Below are positions 8,054-16,424 of a stretch of 52,526 nucleotides of DNA, piece after piece. The notes under the pieces were generated by a model. The model saw nothing but the letters and a program-made list of their open reading frames with translations, did no database searches and was not told the origin of the DNA. The DNA comes from Pseudanabaena sp. SR411 (GTDB lineage Bacteria; Cyanobacteriota; Cyanobacteriia; Pseudanabaenales; Pseudanabaenaceae), in contig NZ_NDHW01000173.1 of the NCBI RefSeq assembly GCF_002251945.1, positions 1 to 52,526 on the forward strand. Reading direction: 5' to 3'. Made by a program: the position numbers and the translations under genes. Within the stretch, counting starts at the first letter, position 1. Every line of letters starts with the position of its first letter.

Positions 8054-8888
8054 AAGAACAGGAAAAGGTGCGATGTTGTAGAGATGGCATCTGGCGACGA
8101 ATTTGGTCAAGACGTGAGGGTTGGATTTCCGCGATCGCTACACCAATGCGATCACCTGCATCCGCGAGGACAATTCCCCAAGGATCAACAATCATCGCGT
8201 GTCCATGGGACTGGCGGCGCGGCGTATGCATCCCCACCTGTGCAGGGGCAATCACATAGCTGGTATTTTCGATTGCTCTAGCTTGTAATAAGACTTGCCA
8301 GTGATCTTTGCCAGTAAAAGCAGTAAAAGCCGCAGGAACAAACAATACATTTGCGCCTTGTTGGGATAGATGGCGATAAAGCTCTGGGAACCGCACATCA
8401 TAGCAAACTGATAGCCCCAAGTTGCCATATTTCTCCGAGAAATATACAGGCGGAGACTCAGTACCCGCGAGCACTGTTGCTGACTCCTGATAAGTATTGC
8501 CATCAGGGAGATTGACATCAAATAGATGCATCTTGCGATAACGCGCTAGTTCTTCGCCTTCGCGACCAATCAGTAGAGCCGTGTTGTACATTTTGCCCTG
8601 ATTGCCATTGTAGCTGTCAGTAACAGGTACAGGAAATCCACCACCAAGTAACAAGATTTGATAGCGTTGAGCGATCGTAATTAAAAACTTCTCGCTCTTT
8701 TCTGCAATTTCTGTAGAAAGCCTTGTCTTTTCGCTCTCATCTCCTAAAAACGAAAAATTTTCAGGTAAGCAAACTAGTTCTGCACCTCGATTCACTGCCA
8801 GTTGGATCAAATCTTCTGCTTGAGCAAGATTTTTATCTACATCAGAGACACTGGTCATTTGTACGGCAGCCGCCAAATATGACTTCAT
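8052..8888 (-). CDS. carbon-nitrogen hydrolase, deaminated-glutathione amidase (Nit1) type
   Basis: A 278-residue member of the nitrilase superfamily. The catalytic Glu-Lys-Cys triad is visible: E43 in CLPENFSF, K119 in ARYRKMHLFD, C162 in SVCYDVRFPEL. The stretch AAFTAFTGKDHWQVLLQARAIE is typical of the Nit1 branch, whose members hydrolyse deaminated glutathione (metabolite repair) rather than acting as true nitrilases; omega-amidase is the closest alternative. I choose the ATG at 8888 (MKSYLAAAVQMTS), which gives the normal family start; an upstream in-frame start at 8936 would add 16 residues with no family match. Cytosolic and apparently monocistronic. Confidence 0.88.
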   Translation of the reverse strand: MKSYLAAAVQMTSVSDVDKNLAQAEDLIQLAVNRGAELVCLPENFSFLGDESEKTRLSTEIAEKSEKFLITIAQRYQILLLGGGFPVPVTDSYNGNQGKMYNTALLIGREGEELARYRKMHLFDVNLPDGNTYQESATVLAGTESPPVYFSEKYGNLGLSVCYDVRFPELYRHLSQQGANVLFVPAAFTAFTGKDHWQVLLQARAIENTSYVIAPAQVGMHTPRRQSHGHAMIVDPWGIVLADAGDRIGVAIAEIQPSRLDQIRRQMPSLQHRTFSCS

Positions 8889-8980
8889 TTCAATCCTTAA
8901 AACTTTCCCACATAAATCAGATGTGCCGTAAAGCACTTAACTTAGATTACCTTGCTATAGCGCTAGTTTTTTATAACTCT

Positions 8981-9023
8981 CCAAAAAATGAGAGGAGGCG
9001 CAAAGCCTCCTCTCATTTTTTGG
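8981..9023 (-). terminator. terminator after phoU
   Basis: Perfect 19-bp arms CCAAAAAATGAGAGGAGGC / GCCTCCTCTCATTTTTTGG with a 5-nt loop GCAAA, immediately beyond the phoU stop (9025-9027). The loop GCAAA belongs to the same GCGC-AAA-GC core seen in other local palindromes. Confidence 0.85.
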
Positions 9024-9024
9024 T

Positions 9025-9696
9025 TTAGCCAAGTTTGCCAGTAACGATATATGCAACGCGAAGCCCAACATTAGTCGCATGATCAGCCATGCGTTCCAAG
9101 TGATGAATTGCTAATACCATCAACATTACAGGTTCCATGGGTTCACCAAATAGCCTTTGAGAAGCGAGGAGGTTATAGATCTGCTTATAATCATCGTCAA
9201 CCGCATCATCTTTCGCCTTAATTTGTAAACCAATATTTTCATCCAGATTAGCTAACGCTTCTAAACTCATAGCAAGCATAGCCCGACAGCGATTAGACAT
9301 GACTTGCAATTCCCCTAGATAGGGGGATGGTGGATAAGGAAAAAGCTTAATTGCAATATCACCTAAGTTTTCCGCATAGTCACCAATCCTCTCAATATCT
9401 CGGATCAATTGCATGAGAGCGCTCAAAAGCCTTAGATCACGAGCAACTGGGGACTGTAGCGCGATTAAGCTGATACACTCCATTTCGATTTGGCGATAAA
9501 TCTGATCAATTTGTTTGTCTTGGGACTCAATACGGGTCGCTGATTCAAGATCTCTCTCAAATAGAGCAGCATGAGCTAAAAGAAATGAGTTTTCGACAAG
9601 TGCACCCATTCGCAAAGAATCTTGTTCTAGGCGATGCAGTTGGCGTTCAAATTCGCTCCTTGTCCGTTTCTGACTTTGAGATGAAGTTTCGAGCAT
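9025..9696 (-). CDS. phoU: phosphate-signalling protein PhoU
   Basis: A 223-residue all-helical protein with two tandem PhoU three-helix bundles. Each carries the E-x3-D metal-binding motif: ERIGDYAEN (about 102-110) and ERMADHATN (about 201-209). In other bacteria PhoU connects the PstSCAB phosphate transporter to the SphS/PhoR-type histidine kinase and keeps the phosphate regulon repressed when phosphate is ample. No pst or kinase genes are next to it here. The ATG at 9696 is preferred over an upstream in-frame start at 9756, because the protein then begins MLETSSQSQKRTRSEFERQL, close to the first family helix. Confidence 0.92.
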   Translation of the reverse strand: MLETSSQSQKRTRSEFERQLHRLEQDSLRMGALVENSFLLAHAALFERDLESATRIESQDKQIDQIYRQIEMECISLIALQSPVARDLRLLSALMQLIRDIERIGDYAENLGDIAIKLFPYPPSPYLGELQVMSNRCRAMLAMSLEALANLDENIGLQIKAKDDAVDDDYKQIYNLLASQRLFGEPMEPVMLMVLAIHHLERMADHATNVGLRVAYIVTGKLG

Positions 9697-9937
9697 TGGC
9701 TCCCACCAAATGAAATGGGATAATAAAAAGCTATAGCGATCTGAAAAGGTTGGCAAAAAGGTTGGATATTATCTGGAGGCTAGACTTCGTTCAGACCTCT
9801 TTGACCGAGCGAAGCCTTAGACCTAGACCATATTAGAGTGAGTTTTTGCACTCCCGTACTCTTCTATAAGTCTATATGTATATAAATAGTCACATATATT
9901 TTAGTCTTTGCAAGTATTTATCAATACTATGGCAAAC

Positions 9938-10411
9938 CTAGAAATTAATTGTAGATTGAGCTAGCTCAGAAGTTGTAAGATGCCGATCGCGATCACAAGC
10001 ACGATTAAATAAAACCAATGTGCTTGAAGAATTTTGCTCAAAGCCGATCTGTTCGTAAAACTTTTGTTGGTGGGTCGTCATTAAATAAACGCGCTCAACA
10101 TTGCAGACATTAGGATGCGATAACACCGTTTGCACTAATTTGCGTCCTAGCCCCGCACCACGATAGTCAGGATCGATCACCACATCCCAAATTGTCGCTC
10201 GATAAATACCGTCACTAGTGGCGCGAGCATGTCCAATCAATCGATCGCCATCCCACACAGTTACGACTGGCTTGGAGTTAGAAATTGCAATCGCTAATCC
10301 TGCTAAAGTTCGCTCCTTTGCCCAAAAAGCTCCCAATCGAAATAATCCTTGCAACTGTTCTAAATCAACTTCTTCGTGGCGATCGCTAAAGCGAATGTGG
10401 CGATGATCCAT
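9938..10411 (-). CDS. GNAT acetyltransferase, Ycf52/NSI-like
   Basis: A compact 157-residue GNAT protein. Motif A is intact, VVIDPDYRGAGLGRKLVQTVL, with the R-G-x-G-x-G acetyl-CoA pyrophosphate loop; the FYEQIGF element of motif B follows. The central LIGHARATSDGIYRATIWD stretch is what I associate with the cyanobacterial and plastid Ycf52 group, relatives of plant plastid GNAT/NSI enzymes; that assignment is from memory. The substrate may be an amine or a protein N-terminus or lysine. The ATG at 10411 is used; an upstream GTG at 10429 would add six residues. Monocistronic, leftward. Confidence 0.8.
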   Translation of the reverse strand: MDHRHIRFSDRHEEVDLEQLQGLFRLGAFWAKERTLAGLAIAISNSKPVVTVWDGDRLIGHARATSDGIYRATIWDVVIDPDYRGAGLGRKLVQTVLSHPNVCNVERVYLMTTHQQKFYEQIGFEQNSSSTLVLFNRACDRDRHLTTSELAQSTINF

Positions 10412-10500
10412 ATGCTTATATTTCCGCACTGATTAAACCATTTTGAATTAGGTTTACACACTACTAATCCCGTCAATGTATCTATTTTTGCTAGATCCCT

Positions 10501-10533
10501 AAAAAGAAAGGGCGCTAAGCGCCCTTTCTTTTT
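10501..10533 (-). terminator. terminator after the desaturase gene
   Basis: A 16-bp perfect stem AAAAAGAAAGGGCGCT / AGCGCCCTTTCTTTTT centred on GCGCTAAGCGC, starting at the desaturase stop codon. T and A tracts flank it on both strands. Confidence 0.85.
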
Positions 10534-11396
10534 TATTTAGCTTGCCAAGGCTCAGGTAAGTAGACTTTCTTCGCCAAGCCAACTGCTTGCAAAAGATTGA
10601 TTACGCCCCAAGTTGGATCGATTTCCCACCACTTCAGCCCAGACCTTGCAGACTTAGGAAAAGCGTGGTGATTGTTGTGCCAGCCTTCGCCATAGGTCAA
10701 AATTGCTGCCCACCAAAGGTTTGTGGAATGATCAGGAGTCTCAGCAAAATTCTTGTAACCCCATTTGTGGCAAGCCGAGTTAATCAACCAAGTGCTATGC
10801 CATAGAGCTACGGAGCGTACAGCCACGCCATAAACCAAGAACGATACACCTAGCCCAGAGAAAACCTTTTCGCCAATTACATAAAGTAACGCTGCGAGGG
10901 GGATTTGCAACAATAGGAAGTAGACATCTAGAAACTTATAGTAAGGGTCGTTAGCAAGATCAGGTGCAAATTTGCTGTAGTTTGAACGTTGAAAATGCTC
11001 AGGCTTGGAGTACATGATCCACATCATGTGGCTCCACCAAAAGCCTTTATTTGCCGAATAAGGATCTTTTTGATTGTCTTCTGTAAAACCGTGATGCTGG
11101 CGATGTCCGCCCACCCAAAATACGGGCCCACCTTGAAGCGCTAATGCTCCAATTGTGGCGATGATGTATTCCAACCACTGAGGCACTTGAAAGCTACGAT
11201 GGCTAAGTAAGCGGTGATATCCTAAAGTGATGCCGATGCTGCCAAATAACCAATGCAAGAAAACTGTAAGGATTACAGCTTGCCATGAGAAGTAAAAAGG
11301 CGCAGCTAGGGCAGCGAGATGAAAAGCACTGAAGAAGGCAACATTTGTCCAGTTCAGGTTTTGTTCTTTTGAGATGGCTTCAGTAGTGGCGGTCAT
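10533..11396 (-). CDS. desC: acyl-lipid delta-9 desaturase
   Basis: A 287-residue integral-membrane fatty-acid desaturase that introduces the first double bond into lipid-bound acyl chains, using ferredoxin as electron donor in cyanobacteria. The three histidine boxes are intact: HRLLSH (61-66), HRQHH (98-102) and HNNHH (240-244), separated by the expected hydrophobic segments. The N-terminus MTATTEAISKEQNLNW from the ATG at 11396 is preferred over an upstream start at 11438, which would run through a palindrome. The gene is divergent from a TetR-family gene, and the 108-bp spacer carries two near-identical 17-bp palindromes, so local repression by that regulator is the simplest reading. Confidence 0.94.
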   Translation of the reverse strand: MTATTEAISKEQNLNWTNVAFFSAFHLAALAAPFYFSWQAVILTVFLHWLFGSIGITLGYHRLLSHRSFQVPQWLEYIIATIGALALQGGPVFWVGGHRQHHGFTEDNQKDPYSANKGFWWSHMMWIMYSKPEHFQRSNYSKFAPDLANDPYYKFLDVYFLLLQIPLAALLYVIGEKVFSGLGVSFLVYGVAVRSVALWHSTWLINSACHKWGYKNFAETPDHSTNLWWAAILTYGEGWHNNHHAFPKSARSGLKWWEIDPTWGVINLLQAVGLAKKVYLPEPWQAK

Positions 11397-11426
11397 GAAA
11401 TAACAACTTAAAGGGTGGTGAGGAGA

Positions 11427-11494
11427 TGCAAGTATCACTTACAGTTATGTTAAGTCTAACTGTTTTTTAAGCAATAATGCAAGTAGCACTTGCA
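11427..11494. promoter_or_regulatory. paired operators between desC and the TetR-type gene
   Basis: Two copies of a 17-bp palindrome: TGCAAGTATCACTTACA (11427-11443) and the perfect TGCAAGTAGCACTTGCA (11478-11494). Their centres are 51 bp apart, about five helical turns. Between them sits another inverted repeat, ACAGTTA / TAACTGT (11441-11447, 11457-11463). The size and symmetry fit TetR-family operators. The right copy overlaps the leader or possible TTG start of the regulator; the left copy lies about 30 bases upstream of the desC ATG. Confidence 0.65.
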
Positions 11495-11504
11495 AATCAT
11501 CTCA

Positions 11505-12761
11505 ATGGTACATGCTCTCATGTCTGTATCTCGAATTCCTACTCGTCAACGCATAGTCAATACAGCCCTAGAGTTGTTTGCTAGCAAAGGAATCACCGAG
11601 ACAACTACGCGCCAAATCGCGGACTTCGCTCAGGTCAATGAAGTAACTCTATTTCGGCATTTTGGAAATAAACATGGGTTATTGCTAGCTGTATTGCAAG
11701 AATGTCTGCAAAAATATCTGGTGTTGGCGCAAGTGGGAGAGTCGCTCATGGTGTCAGATATCTCTAGTCAGAGTGATTTGCGGAGATTTCTCAAATATTA
11801 CATTCAGAGTTCGTTGCGGGCGATTGAAAGCGTGCCTGAGTTGGTGCGATCGCTTGTTGGGGAGGCAGGACAATACCCCCTAGAGAGTCGTCAAGCACTT
11901 GCCCAAGGCATTAATCAAGTCAATCAAACGATCGCTACAGCCATCCATGATGTGCTGATTAATTCGCGCTTGCAATATTCTTTGCCGCCAATTAAGCTGG
12001 CGAACTTATTAAATACTTGTATTTTGGGCTATGCCGTAATTACTTTAACCAGTGATGTCCAGACAATTTGGCGCGATCGCGATGAGTTTGTGAGTACTTT
12101 GGTGGATATGTTTGTCCAAGAAGTCATCCCCATCTCTCAAGCAAAACCAATTATTGATATCCCTGCGGAGACTGTTCGGGAAATTCTTCAGCAAGCGAAG
12201 AAATGTGGGGTAAAGGACTATGCGATCGCCTATTTATTATTTGGAGCAGGGATCACAGCGCTTGATGTTACGCGCCTATGTCTAACGGACTATCAGCATC
12301 ATGCTAATCATGGGATTTTACGAACTAAGGACGCTTCTGGTAATGAAAGATCCGTACCAATCAATCAAAAAATTCTTGGTCATCGCTACGGCTCCGCAAC
12401 CAATAATCCCCTCAGTGCCTATCTCAAGACTCGTAAAAATGATCTCAAGAATGATTTAAAAGATATAAAAAACAGTAATGACATTGAGTTTTTATTTCTC
12501 AGTAGCGATCGCCAGCTCTTGTCATTAGAAGAAATCGAACAAATGTGGGAGCGTTGGACACAGCCCTATCGCAATCTCGATGGCTCACCCCTAACTATTG
12601 ATCAAGCCCGTCATACTTGGTGCATCGAAATGTTATCTCGTGGCATTGATGTGGATAGCTTTAGCCTCATTAGTGGCATCAAACCTAAAGAACTGCAAGC
12701 TTATCAAATCCGCCTCAATCAAAAGTTAGCCATTGATAAAGCGATCGCCCTTGACTCTTAA
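11505..12761 (+). CDS. TetR-family regulator fused to a degenerate tyrosine-recombinase-like domain
   Basis: About 418 residues, roughly twice the usual TetR length. Residues 14-60 form a clear TetR helix-turn-helix (RIVNTALELFASKGITETTT followed by RQIADFAQVNEVTLFRHFGNK), then a helical ligand-type domain to about 205. The C-terminal half (about 218-405) resembles the catalytic domain of phage integrases: AIAYLLFGAGITALDVTRL aligns with box I and DQARHTWCIEMLSRGIDVDSF with the H-x-L-R-H-T box II, then a final Tyr near the end. The box-I Arg and box-II first His appear replaced and the L-G-H motif reads S-G-I, so catalysis is unlikely. The start is uncertain (ATG at 11505 or 11520; TTG 11490 lies in an operator). 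Probably controls desC and itself. Confidence 0.75.
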   Translation: MVHALMSVSRIPTRQRIVNTALELFASKGITETTTRQIADFAQVNEVTLFRHFGNKHGLLLAVLQECLQKYLVLAQVGESLMVSDISSQSDLRRFLKYYIQSSLRAIESVPELVRSLVGEAGQYPLESRQALAQGINQVNQTIATAIHDVLINSRLQYSLPPIKLANLLNTCILGYAVITLTSDVQTIWRDRDEFVSTLVDMFVQEVIPISQAKPIIDIPAETVREILQQAKKCGVKDYAIAYLLFGAGITALDVTRLCLTDYQHHANHGILRTKDASGNERSVPINQKILGHRYGSATNNPLSAYLKTRKNDLKNDLKDIKNSNDIEFLFLSSDRQLLSLEEIEQMWERWTQPYRNLDGSPLTIDQARHTWCIEMLSRGIDVDSFSLISGIKPKELQAYQIRLNQKLAIDKAIALDS

Positions 12762-12796
12762 AAGTCAAAGCAGCCCCAATGGCTGCTTTGACTTTT
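12760..12796 (+). terminator. terminator after the TetR-type gene
   Basis: Perfect 16-bp arms AAAAGTCAAAGCAGCC / GGCTGCTTTGACTTTT with a 5-nt loop, followed by TT, and overlapping the TAA stop by two bases. Confidence 0.88.
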
Positions 12797-12829
12797 TTAG
12801 CTATTTTCACCAAGTTGATGAACTTAGTG

Positions 12830-12871
12830 TATAATTCGGGCGTTTAATGTACTTAAAAAATTGAGTACATT
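12830..12871 (+). promoter_or_regulatory. -10 box and palindrome upstream of ftn2
   Basis: A perfect TATAAT at 12830-12835 followed 10 bases later by an inverted repeat, AATGTACT-N10-AGTACATT (12846-12871). No good -35 hexamer is seen at 17 bp. A palindrome just downstream of a -10 box would sit at the transcription start and could be an operator. The resulting leader to the ftn2 start would be about 150 nt. Confidence 0.4.
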
Positions 12872-12989
12872 GCATCAAATGTTCTCAGTGCATTAGATAC
12901 GGAGCATCTTTGATTTGAGAGGCAAACAGGTTGGTATTATCGGAGTTCAGATCGGCATTTTCAATTAAAGTTTCGGGTAGAAAAGCAAA

Positions 12990-15140
12990 GTGAGAGTTCC
13001 CCTAGACTGTTACCGAATCCTTGGTTTAACACACCTGTCAGGGCTAGATAAAATTCATCAAGCCCATCGTGATCGCCTGCTCTCTATGCCAAGGCGAGAA
13101 TATTCTGATGCCGCGATCGCCTCTCGCAAGCGCATTATTGATAAAGCTTATGAAACTCTGACTGAACGCGCAATTCCTAGTGAAGCAAGTGATGTATTAG
13201 ATCCTGAAAGTGATCGCCCAGTATTAACATTGCCGCCTCAGATTGAAGCTGACGAAAAAGACTTTGCTGGACTATTACTGATTTTGTACGAACTCGGCGA
13301 ATCCGAAAAAGTTTTATCCCTTGCTAAGCCCTACTACGATCCTGAAGAAGCGGAGTATCAGTCCGCTAGAATTTCTCCCCATGATCCCGACCTTCTGCTA
13401 TCTGTATCTCTGTCCTATCTAGATCTCGGTCGTGAATATTGGAAACAGGGGCAGTATGAAACTGCTGCATCATCCCTAGAATCTGCCCAAGAAATTTTAT
13501 TGCGGGAAGGATTATTTCTTAGTATTCGCAGTGAAATCCAAGCCGATCTATTTCGCCTTCGTCCCTATCGCATCCTCGAATTGTTAGCCTCACCTGACAA
13601 TCACACCAATGAACATCGCAAAGGCATGTCGCTTTTGCAAGAGATGCTTGATGCAAGGCGCGGCATTGATGGCTCAGGTAATGATTATTCCAGCCTCGGC
13701 ATTGATGACTTTTTGCGGTTCATTCAGCAATTACGCAGCTACATGACGGCGATCGAGCAGCAAACCCTGTTCGAAGAAGAAGCGCGTCGTCCATCTTCGG
13801 TCGCAACCTATCTCGCTGTATATGCTTTAATTGCGCGTGGATTTTCTCAGCGCCAACCAGCTTTGATCCGTCGTGCTAAGGGCTTGCTAGTCAAACTCAG
13901 TGCTAAGCAAGATATTTATCTAGAAAAAGCAGTATGTGCTTTGTTGCTGGGGCAAACAGAAGAAGCAAGTGCGGCGATCGAGCAGAGTGCTGAAGAGGAT
14001 CAAATTGCTTTCATCCGCCAAAACTCTGAAGGTGCGCCCGATCTGTTACCTGGGCTATGTCTCTATAGCGAACGCTGGCTCCAAGAAGAGGTCTATCCGC
14101 ATTTTCGCGATCTGATGAGCCAAATCGTCTCGCTCAAGGATTATTTTGCTGACGAACAAGTGCAAGCCTACCTAGAAGAATTACCGAATACTGGCGCAAT
14201 GTCATCGGAATGGACTTCGCCCGTGGGTGGCGATCGCTTAGCAGCGATGTCTTCTCTCGATGATTCGCCAAATGTAAATCGTGATTTTGATCTTAATCCT
14301 GCGAAAAGCACTGTTGCTGAGCCAAAACTTTCTACCTACGCCCCTGAGACTCCTAACCGTTTCCAGCGATCGGCAACTCCTGTAATTGAGCGACCTGCCT
14401 ATGTGAATGCCAATGGCACTGGGAATGTAGCGCGAGATCTGCCTAGTTCACGTCGTTCCAGTCATGTACCACCGATCAGAAACGTTAATGAGTCTGTTAA
14501 GGAAATCAAACGTCCCTCTCAAGCTCATACTTCAACTCATGCAGTGCCACCAAAACGTAAATTTAATGTCGGGCGTTTAGTCACGGTAATTGTGGTGGCG
14601 ATCGCTTTGCTAGCTGGATGTATTAGTTTAGTTGTTTGGGCTGTTCGGGCGTTAAGTGGTTCAACCCAACCACAGCCTGTAACCCTAGAGAAACCAATCA
14701 CAACTCTAGTCCAAGCCATCAAAGAAACTAATGCCGCACCAATTGCTCAGCCAGGGCCCTTAGATAAAGAAACTGCGACCAAGCTCATCGAAGCATGGCA
14801 AGCAACTAAATCAAAAGCTTTGGGTAAAGACTATGAGGACAGTCTCTTGGAAGAAGTTTTAGTTGATCCTGCTCTTAGCGACTGGAAAGGACGCGCTAAA
14901 GAACTTAAATCTAGTAACTCTTACTTACAGTATCAAACAAAATCGAGCGAAGTTGATAGTGTTACTCCCGATGGCGATAGTAAAGCGAAGGTTATCGCTA
15001 AAATATCGGAATCAAGAAATTATTTCTATAATGGTGAGCTTGATCGAGGTGCATCAAAGGATGATGCTAGCTATACGGTTGAATATGACTTAGTAAAAAA
15101 AGATAACAAGTGGCTAATTAGGGAAATGTTAGTCTTTTAA
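12990..15140 (+). CDS. ftn2: cell-division protein Ftn2/ZipN (ARC6 homologue)
   Basis: A 716-residue membrane protein that tethers and organises the FtsZ ring in cyanobacteria; plastid ARC6 is its descendant. The N-terminus (MRVPLDCYRILGL) opens a divergent J-like domain (residues 1-65, no HPD motif visible), followed by a long helical region to about 400, a low-complexity linker (400-525), a single transmembrane segment (about 530-552, TVIVVAIALLAGCISLVVW) and the C-terminal ARC6 domain (about 590-716) ending in the conserved NKWLIREM. Length matches the family. The start is GTG at 12990. In Synechocystis the homologue sits beside dnaK2; here recA and a YacP-like gene lie between the two. 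A strong terminator follows. Confidence 0.93.
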   Translation: MRVPLDCYRILGLTHLSGLDKIHQAHRDRLLSMPRREYSDAAIASRKRIIDKAYETLTERAIPSEASDVLDPESDRPVLTLPPQIEADEKDFAGLLLILYELGESEKVLSLAKPYYDPEEAEYQSARISPHDPDLLLSVSLSYLDLGREYWKQGQYETAASSLESAQEILLREGLFLSIRSEIQADLFRLRPYRILELLASPDNHTNEHRKGMSLLQEMLDARRGIDGSGNDYSSLGIDDFLRFIQQLRSYMTAIEQQTLFEEEARRPSSVATYLAVYALIARGFSQRQPALIRRAKGLLVKLSAKQDIYLEKAVCALLLGQTEEASAAIEQSAEEDQIAFIRQNSEGAPDLLPGLCLYSERWLQEEVYPHFRDLMSQIVSLKDYFADEQVQAYLEELPNTGAMSSEWTSPVGGDRLAAMSSLDDSPNVNRDFDLNPAKSTVAEPKLSTYAPETPNRFQRSATPVIERPAYVNANGTGNVARDLPSSRRSSHVPPIRNVNESVKEIKRPSQAHTSTHAVPPKRKFNVGRLVTVIVVAIALLAGCISLVVWAVRALSGSTQPQPVTLEKPITTLVQAIKETNAAPIAQPGPLDKETATKLIEAWQATKSKALGKDYEDSLLEEVLVDPALSDWKGRAKELKSSNSYLQYQTKSSEVDSVTPDGDSKAKVIAKISESRNYFYNGELDRGASKDDASYTVEYDLVKKDNKWLIREMLVF

Positions 15141-15173
15141 AACAAAGGAGGCGCTAAGCGCCTCCTTTGTTTT
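15139..15173 (+). terminator. terminator after ftn2
   Basis: 17-bp perfect stem AAAACAAAGGAGGCGCT / AGCGCCTCCTTTGTTTT centred on GCGCTAAGCGC, overlapping the TAA stop. It has the same core as the terminator after desC. Confidence 0.85.
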
Positions 15174-15184
15174 ATAGTAATTAC

Positions 15185-15277
15185 CAATCCAACGAACCAC
15201 AAGAAAAATTTTGAAAGTGGTGCTTTGCAACACTTTCAAAATTTTTCTTGGTTTAGGTTTGAGCGCCAAGCGCTGTA
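15185..15277. repeat. family-A dispersed repeat, copy 2
   Basis: Lies between the convergent ftn2 and recA genes. Left flank CCAATCCAACGAACCACAAG; hairpin arms AAGAAAAATTTTGAAAGTG (15201-15219) and the exact complement (15231-15249) around an 11-nt loop; right flank GGTTTAGGTTTGAGCGCCAA followed by GCGCTGT. The AT-rich arm can also act as a terminator for recA. Confidence 0.75.
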
Positions 15278-15284
15278 AAAAGTT

Positions 15285-16424
15285 TTAGAAGTCTTCTGGT
15301 GGGACATCATCATCTTCAGGCTCAATTTCTTCAGGTACAACTTTGGTTGCTGAAACTGCGACACCTGCGGAGAGTTTTTCCCGAACTTGACGCTCTACAT
15401 CTTGGGCAAACTCTGGTTTGTCTTCCATGTATTTGATCGTGTTGTCTCGGCCCTGTCCAATGTTATCGCCTTGATAGCTATACCATGCGCCCTTACGCAC
15501 GATGATACTCATTTCTTCGGCAAGATCGACCAGACAGCCGAGGGTGGAAATCCCCTTACCAAAAATAATGTCAAATTCGGCAATACGGAAAGGTGGGGCA
15601 ACTTTATTTTTAGCAACCTTGACCTTGGCGCGAATCCCAAATTCTTCTGTACCTTTTTTCAGGGTTTGGATACGACGAATATCTAAACGTACTGAAGCAT
15701 AAAATTTTAGAGCAGTTCCACCTGTCGTGACTTCAGGACTACCGTAGGATACGCCGATTTTTTGGCGCAACTGGTTTAAGAAAATGACGATGCAATTGGA
15801 TCTACCAACATTGGCGGTGATCTTACGGAGAGCTTGGCTCATCAAACGTGCTTGTAAACCAACATGGGATGCACCCATTTCACCTTCGATTTCAGCACGG
15901 GGGACGAGGGCAGCTACTGAGTCGATCGCAATGATATCTACTGCCATCGATCGCACAAGGTTATCGACGATTTCTAGAGCCATTTCTCCTGAGTCTGGCT
16001 GGGAAATCAACAAGTTATCAATATCAACCCCCACAGCCGCCGCATAAGTTGGATCTAATGCATGTTCGGCATCGACGAAGGCGGCAATGCCACCACGTTT
16101 TTGGACTTCAGCGATCGCGTGCAGTACTAAAGTAGTTTTACCTGAGCTTTCTGGCCCGTAGACTTCGATGACCCGTCCTTTGGGCAGTCCGCCGCCAAGG
16201 GCAAGATCGAGGGGTAATGCGCCGCTAGGGATGGTTTCGACGCGCATATTCGTGGCATCGCCGAGACGCATGATCGAGCCTTTGCCATGATCCTTTTCGA
16301 TCTTTTGCATGATCGCATCAAGCGCCTTCTTTTTCTCAGGGCTGATGCTAGATTTGGTCGCTTGGGCGATCGCAGCAGTCTTATCAACTTGACTATTTGC
16401 CGTTGCAGAAGAATTTTTCGCCAT
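15285..16424 (-). CDS. recA: recombinase RecA
   Basis: A 379-residue ATP-dependent strand-exchange protein for homologous recombination and repair. The Walker A motif GPESSGKTT is at 90-98, Walker B is [12 protein letters not shown], and the polymerisation and L1/L2 loop regions ([30 protein letters not shown]...) are intact. The core is uninterrupted, with no intein. The 30-residue N-terminal extension before [16 protein letters not shown] and the acidic tail ([15 protein letters not shown]) are of the usual cyanobacterial kind. Convergent with ftn2; a family-A repeat separates the two ends. No canonical cyanobacterial LexA box (RGTAC-N3-DGTWCB) was recognised upstream. Confidence 0.97.
   Translation of the reverse strand: MAKNSSATANSQVDKTAAIAQATKSSISPEKKKALDAIMQKIEKDHGKGSIMRLGDATNMRVETIPSGALPLDLALGGGLPKGRVIEVYGPESSGKTTLVLHAIAEVQKRGGIAAFVDAEHALDPTYAAAVGVDIDNLLISQPDSGEMALEIVDNLVRSMAVDIIAIDSVAALVPRAEIEGEMGASHVGLQARLMSQALRKITANVGRSNCIVIFLNQLRQKIGVSYGSPEVTTGGTALKFYASVRLDIRRIQTLKKGTEEFGIRAKVKVAKNKVAPPFRIAEFDIIFGKGISTLGCLVDLAEEMSIIVRKGAWYSYQGDNIGQGRDNTIKYMEDKPEFAQDVERQVREKLSAGVAVSATKVVPEEIEPEDDDVPPEDF

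Noticed and set aside
9780-9820. CTTCGTTC...GAGCGAAG inverted repeat upstream of phoU as a Pho box
   Set aside because: It does not match the direct-repeat form of cyanobacterial Pho boxes (CTTAACCT-like units) and is short and imperfect.
15285-16424. Intein in recA
   Set aside because: The RecA frame is of normal length and uninterrupted, with no splicing motifs.
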